NCBI GenBank assembly: GCA_021160565.1
Contig: JAGHCG010000044.1
Span: 1-6,401 of the forward strand
Direction of reading: 5' to 3'
DNA from: a bacterium
Lineage (GTDB): Bacteria; Ratteibacteria; UBA8468; B48-G9; JAFGKM01
DNA: 6,401 bases
In this document: in pieces, positions 1 through 4,816 of the stretch
How positions within the stretch are numbered: the first letter of the stretch is position 1
How the letters are laid out: each line of letters opens with the position of its first letter
Notes under the pieces: generated by a model
What the model saw: the letters and a program-made list of their open reading frames with translations, nothing else
The model's database searches: none
What the model was told of the DNA's origin: nothing
Made by a program: the position numbers and the translations under genes

Positions 1-22
1 ATTGATATATTTGAAATTCCTC

Positions 23-50
23 TTGACAAATTTTGAAATATGCTTATATT
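23..50 (+). promoter_or_regulatory. Sigma-70 promoter of hup
   Basis: A perfect -35 box TTGACA at 23-28 is followed after 16 bp by TATATT at 45-50. An alternative -10 is TATTAT at 47-52 with an 18-bp spacer. Transcription should start near 57-60, giving a leader of about 25-28 nt that contains the strong ribosome binding site. The perfect -35 box suits a highly expressed nucleoid protein. Only 22 bp lie upstream in this window, so any upstream element or operator is out of view. Confidence 0.7.
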
Positions 51-67
51 ATATGTAAAAACAAAAG

Positions 68-77
68 AAAGGAGGTG
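68..77 (+). promoter_or_regulatory. Very strong Shine-Dalgarno of hup
   Basis: AAAGGAGGTG matches the bacterial anti-Shine-Dalgarno consensus over ten bases and sits 7 nt before the ATG at 85. It fixes the hup start and is by far the strongest ribosome binding site in the window. This implies heavy translation of HU. Confidence 0.9.
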
Positions 78-84
78 AAAAAGT

Positions 85-354
85 ATGAATAAAGCAGATC
101 TTATTGAAGCAGTGGCAGAAGTTGTTTCCACCAAAAAGGAAGCAGCCGCAGCAGTTGATGCTGTCCTGGATGCAATTAAAAAAGCTCTGAAGAAAGGAGA
201 AACAGTAACACTGGTGGGATTCGGAACATTCAAAGTAACCAAGAGGAAAGCAAGAAAGGGAAGAAATCCAAGAACTGGTGAGACTATCAAGATTCCAGCC
301 AAGAAGGTGCCAGTCTTCAGACCAGGAAGTGAGCTCAGAAAAGCAGTGAAGTAA
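85..354 (+). CDS. hup: HU family DNA-binding protein
   Basis: HU is a small basic protein that acts as a dimer. It bends and compacts DNA and assists replication, recombination and transcription in the nucleoid. The 89-residue length is typical of the family. Residues 1-45 form the helical dimerisation body (MNKADLIEAVAE), followed by the turn VGFGTF at 44-49. The basic beta-arm carries the family signature GRNPRTGE at 59-66, with Pro62 at the DNA-intercalating position at the arm tip, then the C-terminal strand and helix (VPVFRPGSELR, 75-85). The gene stands alone with its own promoter and terminator. Its codon use is richer in GC-ending codons (CTG, GTG, GCC) than the genes around it, as expected for very high expression. 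HU and IHF share this fold. A single copy with this arm is best called HU, although an IHF-like role cannot be excluded. Confidence 0.97.
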   Translation: MNKADLIEAVAEVVSTKKEAAAAVDAVLDAIKKALKKGETVTLVGFGTFKVTKRKARKGRNPRTGETIKIPAKKVPVFRPGSELRKAVK

Positions 355-364
355 TACTCTTGGG

Positions 365-407
365 AAAAGCGGGTCTCCTATTAAAGGAAGGCCCGCTTTT
401 ACTTTTT
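365..407 (+). terminator. Rho-independent terminator shared by hup and lepB
   Basis: GCGGGTC (369-375) pairs with GGCCCGC (390-396), including one G-T wobble. After a single bulged A at 389, TCCT (376-379) pairs with AGGA (385-388) around a five-base loop ATTAA. The stem is flanked by AAAA at 365-368 and by TTTTACTTTTT at 397-407, making a classic terminator for hup only 14 bp after its stop. Read on the minus strand, the same hairpin is followed by TTTT and begins within the lepB stop codon, so it probably ends lepB as well. The minus-strand U-tract is shorter, so termination there may be weaker. Confidence 0.9.
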
Positions 408-890
408 GATAAACAAACGGATTTTTTTGAAAGGATAATAACGGAGGATTACTTTTCCAATAATAAGTTTTTTCTTTACAGGTCCCCAGACAGAACTGTC
501 TTCACTCTCATTCCTGTTATCTCCAAGAAGAAAGTACGAATCTTCCGGTATCTTTTTTTTCAAATTATAGGTGGGTTTTTCTTTAATGTACGGCTCATCT
601 ATTCTCCTTCCATTGATGTACACATACCCATTTCTTATTTCAACAATTTCTCCTGGTAATCCTATGACTCTTTTTGTCAGAATATCTTCTCCTCCTTCAG
701 GGTCTTTTATAACAACAATATCTTTTCTCTGAATATTTGAAGGTTTTATCGCAACAATTCTATCACCAACAGAAAGGGTGGGTTCCATTGAGGAAGAAAT
801 TATTTCAAAAAATCTTACTTCCTTTATTCCAAATAAATAACCAATTAAAAATGCAAAGCCAACAATTATCAGAGTTCTTATAAGTTTCAT
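399..890 (-). CDS. lepB: Signal peptidase I
   Basis: This membrane-anchored serine protease (family S26) cleaves signal peptides from proteins exported by Sec or Tat. The protein is 163 residues, in the range of short Gram-positive-type SipS enzymes. One membrane anchor spans about residues 4-21. Box B is SSSMEPTL with nucleophile Ser34. Box D is TKRVIGLPGE (72-81) with general base Lys73. Box E is GDNRNESEDSS (123-133), where the final residue is Ser rather than the more usual Arg. The reading frame is open back to a TTG at 944 and has an ATG at 899. I chose the ATG at 890 because a TGGACA-N17-TATAAT promoter covers 898-926, so the upstream codons would not be transcribed. Starting at 890 also puts the hydrophobic anchor right at the N-terminus. 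There is no Shine-Dalgarno, and the message is probably leaderless. The gene is divergent from dnaG and convergent with hup. Confidence 0.93.
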   Translation of the reverse strand: MKLIRTLIIVGFAFLIGYLFGIKEVRFFEIISSSMEPTLSVGDRIVAIKPSNIQRKDIVVIKDPEGGEDILTKRVIGLPGEIVEIRNGYVYINGRRIDEPYIKEKPTYNLKKKIPEDSYFLLGDNRNESEDSSVWGPVKKKLIIGKVILRYYPFKKIRLFIKK

Positions 891-897
891 AAATAAC

Positions 898-926
898 ATT
901 ATAAAATCTTGACATTGAAATGTCCA
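898..926 (-). promoter_or_regulatory. Sigma-70 promoter of lepB, predicted leaderless start
   Basis: On the minus strand, TGGACA (926-921) is followed by exactly 17 bp and then a perfect TATAAT (903-898). Only 7 bp separate the -10 box from the ATG at 890, so transcription should begin at about 892-890, on or next to the start codon. No Shine-Dalgarno could fit in such a message. The box arrangement is seen directly; the leaderless conclusion is inferred from normal promoter geometry. Confidence 0.75.
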
Positions 927-937
927 GCAGGTATAAC
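909..937 (+). promoter_or_regulatory. Sigma-70 promoter of the dnaG-rpoD operon
   Basis: A perfect TTGACA at 909-914 is followed after 17 bp by TATAAC at 932-937. Transcription should begin near 943-945, giving a dnaG leader of about 28-30 nt that includes GGAGG at 957-961. Its -35 box lies inside the spacer of the opposing lepB promoter, so the two promoters overlap over 909-926 and polymerase could not fill both at once. Because rpoD is in the operon, this promoter would also set the supply of the primary sigma factor. Confidence 0.75.
911..924. repeat. 14-bp palindrome between divergent promoters
   Basis: GACATT (911-916) and AATGTC (919-924) are perfect inverted arms separated by GA. The palindrome overlaps the dnaG -35 box and the lepB -35 box. 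Part of the symmetry is expected because two -35 hexamers face each other here, but the arms extend two bases beyond the hexamers on the inner side. It could be an operator, or simply the result of packing two promoters back to back. Confidence 0.5.
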
Positions 938-956
938 TTGTCAAAACTTGGCAAGT
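936..956. repeat. Two 10-bp-phased ACTTG-N-CAA repeats at the dnaG transcription start
   Basis: ACTTGTCAAA (936-945) and ACTTGGCAAG (946-955) are tandem copies one helical turn apart. The second copy, extended to 956, is a perfect inverted repeat ACTTG-G-CAAGT. The first copy matches that symmetry only in part. They start at the end of the dnaG -10 box, cover the predicted transcription start and run up to the Shine-Dalgarno. This position suits a repressor site or a small 5' hairpin in the dnaG leader. No known regulator motif was recognised. Confidence 0.4.
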
Positions 957-961
957 GGAGG
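957..961 (+). promoter_or_regulatory. Shine-Dalgarno of dnaG
   Basis: GGAGG lies 11 nt before the ATG at 973, a slightly long spacing. It supports that start, which is also the first residue of a typical DnaG N-terminus. Confidence 0.7.
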
Positions 962-972
962 CAATAATTTAA

Positions 973-2691
973 ATGAAAAGTTTTATCTCACCTTCTAAGG
1001 TGGATGAAATAATTGAAAAATTAAACATAGTGGATGTAGTCTCAGAATATGTAAAATTAAAAAAAACTGGAAAAAATTTCAAAGCCCTCTGTCCTTTCCA
1101 TGAAGAAAAAACTCCTTCCTTTTTTGTGAGCCCTGAAAAACAGATTTTTCACTGCTTTGGATGTGGAACAGGTGGCAATGTTATAAAATTTTTGATGGAT
1201 ATTGAGAAAATAAGTTTTCCTGAAGCAATAAAACTTGCTGCAAAAAAAGCAGGAGTTGATATTGAATTTGAAGAAGGATACCGGGAGAATAAAGAGAGAA
1301 AGGAAATAATAAAAGCAAATGAATATGCTCTTAAAATTTACAGTGAAGCACTTTTTTCTCCTTCTGGAAAAGTGGCTCTTGAATACTTATATGAGAGAAA
1401 TTTTGATGAAGAGAAAATAAAAAGATTCTGTCTTGGTTTTGCTCCATCAGGAAAATTTCTTTTAAAGAGAATAATTGAAGATAAACTTGATAAAACCTCC
1501 TTTATAAAAGCAGGGCTTATAAATGAAGAAGGAGAAGCCGATATTTTCAGAAACAGAATTATTTTCCCGATATTCAACTGGAAGGGAGAAGTTGCTGGAT
1601 TTGGTGGAAGAGTTCTTGATGATGGAATTCCAAAATATCTCAATACTTCAGAAAATATTGTTTTTGATAAAAGTAAACTTCTTTATGGCATTAACTGGGC
1701 AAAAGACCAAATAAAAAATAAAGGATTTGCTATTATTGTTGAAGGTTATTTTGATGTTCTGAAATTAATTTCAAATGGAATAGAAAACTGTGTTGCTCCA
1801 ATGGGAACTTCTCTTACATCAAGCCACCTCAGATTTCTCAAAAGATATACTGATAGAATTTTACTTACATTTGATACAGATGAAGCAGGTATAAGAGCAA
1901 GTTTGAGAAATTTAGAAAATATTTTGAGGGAAGGTTTTGAAGTTAAAGTTTGTGTTTTACCATCTGGATTTGACCCAGATAATTTTATTGATGAATATGG
2001 AATTGAAGCATTTGAAAATTTATTGAATCAATCTCAGGATTTCCTTGATTTTCTTATTTCTGTAATAACCAAAATGTATGATATGAACTCTCCAAGAGGA
2101 AAATCCCAGGCTGTAAAGGAATGTCTTAAATTTATTGCACTAATTCCTGATGAAATAGAAAGAGATGAATATTTGAAGAAACTTTCTCTTACCCTTGAAG
2201 TTGAAAAGAAAATTTTAGAAGAAGAAATTGAGGAAATTGCAGAAATTGAAGAGAAAAGTTTTATTGAGGAGAATTTGAGAAAAACAGATTCTTTTATACC
2301 TTCAGCAGAAACTCTTCTTCTTGAAGTTTTACTTTCTGATGAGAAATACTGGGAAAATTTTTTAAAGTGGAAAGGAAAGTTAACAGAAAGAATGGAGAAA
2401 GTTCTTGTTGCAGCAGAAACTCTTTTTAAAAGAAATATGAAACCAACTCCTTCAAATCTGATAAACAATGTGGAAGATGAGGAAGTTGGAAACTGGATTT
2501 CAAGTGTTGCTATAAACTGTCAGGATAAAAATATTGAAGAGAAAAAAAGAGAAAGAATATATATGGATTGTATAAAAAAATTGAGAAAAATCTCTTTAAA
2601 GAAAAAAATTGATGGAAAAATAAAAAATGGAATTCACGATGAGGAACTTGAAGAACTTCAGAGTTTACTTTATGAATTGAAAAAGGAGTGA
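973..2691 (+). CDS. dnaG: DNA primase DnaG
   Basis: DnaG synthesises the short RNA primers for lagging-strand DNA replication, working with the replicative helicase. The 572-residue length is normal for a bacterial primase. The N-terminal CHC2 zinc finger has ligands Cys40, His43, Cys61 and Cys64 (CPFHEEKTPSF and HCFGCG). The catalytic core follows, with RNRIIFPI ending near 200 and GFGGRVL at 209-215, then PKYLNTSE at 220-227. The TOPRIM metal-binding acids are Glu257 (EGYFDV), Asp301 and Asp303 (FDTDEAG), and the DPD motif is at 334-336. Beyond about 430 the sequence is Lys/Glu-rich and poorly conserved, as expected for the helicase-interaction domain. The start is supported by GGAGG and by a promoter at 909-937. 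It is the first gene of an operon, with rpoD beginning 3 bp after its stop. No catalytic residue appears missing. Confidence 0.97.
   Translation: MKSFISPSKVDEIIEKLNIVDVVSEYVKLKKTGKNFKALCPFHEEKTPSFFVSPEKQIFHCFGCGTGGNVIKFLMDIEKISFPEAIKLAAKKAGVDIEFEEGYRENKERKEIIKANEYALKIYSEALFSPSGKVALEYLYERNFDEEKIKRFCLGFAPSGKFLLKRIIEDKLDKTSFIKAGLINEEGEADIFRNRIIFPIFNWKGEVAGFGGRVLDDGIPKYLNTSENIVFDKSKLLYGINWAKDQIKNKGFAIIVEGYFDVLKLISNGIENCVAPMGTSLTSSHLRFLKRYTDRILLTFDTDEAGIRASLRNLENILREGFEVKVCVLPSGFDPDNFIDEYGIEAFENLLNQSQDFLDFLISVITKMYDMNSPRGKSQAVKECLKFIALIPDEIERDEYLKKLSLTLEVEKKILEEEIEEIAEIEEKSFIEENLRKTDSFIPSAETLLLEVLLSDEKYWENFLKWKGKLTERMEKVLVAAETLFKRNMKPTPSNLINNVEDEEVGNWISSVAINCQDKNIEEKKRERIYMDCIKKLRKISLKKKIDGKIKNGIHDEELEELQSLLYELKKE
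2683..2688 (+). promoter_or_regulatory. Shine-Dalgarno of rpoD inside the end of dnaG
   Basis: AAGGAG lies in the last codons of dnaG, 6 nt before the rpoD ATG at 2695. The dnaG stop at 2689-2691 sits between the site and the start, so ribosomes finishing dnaG could re-initiate directly on rpoD. This suggests translational coupling. Confidence 0.75.
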
Positions 2692-2694
2692 AAG

Positions 2695-3867
2695 ATGGGG
2701 AGAAAAAAGAAAAAACTTTCGGCAAGTGAAAAAGAAAAGAGAATGAATGAAATTATTGAACTTGGGAAGAAGAAGAAACATCTTTCATGGGATGAGATTA
2801 ATGAACTTTTGCCGATGGAAATGACTGACCAGAAAGAAATTGATGAATTATTTGATGAACTTGAATACTGGAATATAGATATTGATGAAGAAGAAACATT
2901 TCCTGTGGAAGAAGAAAAGAAAATTGATACAGAAGAGGCGAGAAATCCATTACGTTCTTATTTGAAAAGTGCAGGTTCTTATTCTCTTTTAACACATGAA
3001 GAGGAAGTTGAAATTGCAAAAGGTATTGAAGAAGCAAAGAAGAAATTAAACCAGTTAAGGAAGAAGAATAACTGTTCACGTAAATTGATTGAAAAATGGG
3101 AAAAGAGGCTGTATGAGTTGAGAGAGAAACTGATAAGTTCAAATTTAAGACTTGTTATAAACATTGCAAAAAGATATAGTAATCCTAAACTTTCAATACT
3201 TGACCTTATTCAGGAAGGAAATATTGGACTTATGAAAGCAGTGGAGAAATTCAAATATAAAACAGGTTTCAAATTCAGTACTTATGCAACCTGGTGGATA
3301 AGACAGGCAATAACAAGGGCAATAGCAGACCATTCAGCAACAATAAGAATACCTGTCCATATGATTGAAAAAATAAATAAAGTGAAAAAAATAGAAGCAA
3401 ATCTTACCCAGAAAAGTGATGAAGAACCAACTTATGAAAAAATAGCAAAAAAGATGAATTTGCCAGTGGAGAAAGTTAAAACAATAAAGAAGTCAATGAG
3501 GCCTGACCCTATTTCACTTGATATGACTGTTGGAAATGAAGAAAGAACCACAATAGGAGATTTTATTGAAGATAATGAAAATCCAAATCCAGTTAAATAC
3601 ACAAGACAATCTCTTTTAAGAGAAGAAATTGAAAAAGCACTTGAAGTGCTTGATGAAAGGGAAGAGAAAATAATAAGATTAAGGTTTGGACTTGATGAAG
3701 ATGGATTTCAGAGGACACTTGAAGAAGTTGGACGTTATTTCAATCTTACAAGAGAAAGAATAAGGCAGATAGAGGCAAAAGCAATTCAGAAACTCAAAAA
3801 TTCAGGTCGCAGTAAAAAATTGCAACTCTTTCTCGAAGGAATTTTTGAAAGTTCCTATTCCAAGTAG
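2695..3867 (+). CDS. rpoD: RNA polymerase primary sigma factor (sigma-70/RpoD)
   Basis: RpoD is the housekeeping sigma factor that directs RNA polymerase to -10/-35 promoters. The 390-residue form is compact, without the large insertion of proteobacterial RpoD. Region 1.1 lies at about 17-66 (HLSWDEINELLP). Region 1.2 starts at 84 (NPLRSYLK). Region 2 runs from 146 and includes SNLRLV, LDLIQEGNIGLM and the -10-reading helix YATWWIRQAITR at 197-208. Region 3.2 is DPISLDMTVG at 271-280. Region 4 covers about 310-376, with the -35-reading helix-turn-helix at 341-366 and contact residues Arg353, Glu354, Arg357 and Gln358 in TRERIRQIEAKA. Gln204 and Thr207, equivalent to E. coli Gln437 and Thr440, are kept, in line with the TATAAT-like boxes in this window. 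One oddity is HSA at 213-215 just after region 2.4, where QAR is usual. Cotranscription with dnaG is the classic macromolecular synthesis operon order, but no rpsU is present. Confidence 0.97.
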   Translation: MGRKKKKLSASEKEKRMNEIIELGKKKKHLSWDEINELLPMEMTDQKEIDELFDELEYWNIDIDEEETFPVEEEKKIDTEEARNPLRSYLKSAGSYSLLTHEEEVEIAKGIEEAKKKLNQLRKKNNCSRKLIEKWEKRLYELREKLISSNLRLVINIAKRYSNPKLSILDLIQEGNIGLMKAVEKFKYKTGFKFSTYATWWIRQAITRAIADHSATIRIPVHMIEKINKVKKIEANLTQKSDEEPTYEKIAKKMNLPVEKVKTIKKSMRPDPISLDMTVGNEERTTIGDFIEDNENPNPVKYTRQSLLREEIEKALEVLDEREEKIIRLRFGLDEDGFQRTLEEVGRYFNLTRERIRQIEAKAIQKLKNSGRSKKLQLFLEGIFESSYSK

Positions 3868-3875
3868 GCAATCTA

Positions 3876-4637
3876 ATGGGTTATATTAAATTCCTTGGAA
3901 CAGCAGGTGCTCGTTTTGTTATGATTACTCAACTGCGTGCTTCTGGTGGAATGTGGTTTTCAATAGATGGTGTTGAAATCCTTGTCGACCCTGGACCGGG
4001 TTGTCTGGTAAGAGCGGTTAAAAGCAGACCAAAATTATCTCCTGGAAAACTTGATGGTATATTTCTTTCTCATAAACATCTTGACCATTCTTGTGATATA
4101 AATCTGATGATAGAGGCAATGACAGAAGGGGGACATAAGAAAAAAGGAATTGTTCTTGCTCCTTATGATGCACTTGAAAATGACCCGGTTATTCTCAAAT
4201 ACTGCAGGGATTTTCCTGAAAAAGTGGAAGTTATAAGAGAAAAGGGAGAATATACTGTGAAAAGTTTAACTTTTGAAATTCCACTGAGACACAGACATGG
4301 AGTTGAAACATATGGATTTAAACTTAAAAATGGGAAAGTTCCTGTTATTGGATACATTTCTGACACTTCCTTTTTTGAGGAATTAATTGATGGTTATAGA
4401 GGAAGCGAAATTTTGATAATCAATACTGTTTTATATGAGAAAAAAGAAGGAGTGGACCACCTTTCACTTCCTGAAGCAGAAATTATTATAAGGGAAATAA
4501 AACCAAAAAAAGCAATCCTTACACATTTCGGAATGACAATGCTCAGAAACAGGATATGGGAAAAAGAAAAGGAAATAAGTGATAGAACTGGAGTTGATGT
4601 AATTGTGGCAAATGATGGAATGAAATTTGAGTTTTAA
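3876..4637 (+). CDS. Metallo-beta-lactamase-fold hydrolase, RNase Z-like, function unknown
   Basis: This is a cytosolic-looking hydrolase of 253 residues with the complete metallo-beta-lactamase metal-binding set. The set is SHKHLDH at 65-71 (His66, His68, Asp70, His71), RHRHG at 138-142, ISDT with Asp163, and LTHFGM with His217. The DHLSLPEAE segment (194-202) followed by LTHF resembles the HST and LTHF motifs of tRNase Z, so the fold is closest to the RNase Z/phosphodiesterase branch. The tRNase Z exosite arm is not recognisable, however, and the substrate cannot be named. There is no signal peptide. The start at 3876 keeps the conserved first strand (IKFLGTAGARF). Only a weak TAGG precedes it, and it begins 8 bp after rpoD, so it is probably cotranscribed and may be coupled. 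The family looks familiar from thermophilic bacteria as an uncharacterised protein. No obvious terminator follows. Confidence 0.85.
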   Translation: MGYIKFLGTAGARFVMITQLRASGGMWFSIDGVEILVDPGPGCLVRAVKSRPKLSPGKLDGIFLSHKHLDHSCDINLMIEAMTEGGHKKKGIVLAPYDALENDPVILKYCRDFPEKVEVIREKGEYTVKSLTFEIPLRHRHGVETYGFKLKNGKVPVIGYISDTSFFEELIDGYRGSEILIINTVLYEKKEGVDHLSLPEAEIIIREIKPKKAILTHFGMTMLRNRIWEKEKEISDRTGVDVIVANDGMKFEF

Positions 4638-4790
4638 ATCCACCCGGTAATTTCAGCAATAAGTTTACTGTAATAAAGGAAATTTTCCCAGGAAATATCA
4701 GGTTGATTCTCTTGGAGCACCAGGCATAAAAGGGATTTTATCAACTTCTTCAAAAAGCGATGTCTTTACATATCTTTCTCTTTCATTCAT
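4634..4790 (-). pseudogene. Remnant of a uroporphyrinogen decarboxylase-family gene, internally deleted
   Basis: On the minus strand an ATG at 4790 opens a 30-codon frame ending at 4698. It begins MNERERYVKTSLFEEVDKIP and continues FMPGAPREST, which resembles the N-terminus of URO-D-family proteins (ERERF...F.PVDR.P pattern). A second frame overlaps it near 4700 and runs to a stop at 4634-4636. It reads PDISWENFLYYSKLIAEITG, which resembles the last residues of the same family. The roughly 300 codons expected between them are missing, and the two parts are out of frame. The end overlaps the stop of the plus-strand hydrolase gene, as a genuine convergent neighbour might. A TATAAT on the minus strand at 4805-4800, 9 bp before the ATG, may be its old promoter. 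The family match is from memory of its conserved ends, so other explanations remain: an assembly collapse, or chance reading frames. Confidence 0.45.
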
Positions 4791-4803
4791 AGCCGGAAAA
4801 TTA

Positions 4804-4809
4804 TATCAT
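4804..4809 (+). promoter_or_regulatory. Possible -10 box directly before the radical SAM gene
   Basis: TATCAT at 4804-4809 lies exactly 7 bp before the ATG at 4817, the same spacing as the TATAAT of lepB to its ATG. No good -35 box is present at 16-18 bp and no Shine-Dalgarno precedes the gene, so a leaderless start is possible. The region is AT-rich, and a -10-like match alone is weak evidence. Confidence 0.3.
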
Positions 4810-4816
4810 ATAAGAA

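Noticed and set aside
360..659. Plus-strand open frame of 99 codons after hup.
   Set aside because: It starts in the terminator and runs antisense to lepB, whose catalytic motifs are clear. It is a shadow frame.
2034..2468. Long minus-strand frame within dnaG (and similar ones at 1338-1643, 2510-2725, 2798-3142 and 4163-4366).
   Set aside because: They are antisense to well-conserved genes and rich in Ser/Phe/Leu, as expected from reversing Glu/Lys-rich coding sequence. None has a start signal or recognisable domain.
4678..4688. GGAAATTTTCC inverted repeat after the hydrolase gene, considered as an operon terminator.
   Set aside because: The stem is short and AT-rich and no T-tract follows on either strand. 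It also falls within the C-terminal part of the URO-D-like remnant.
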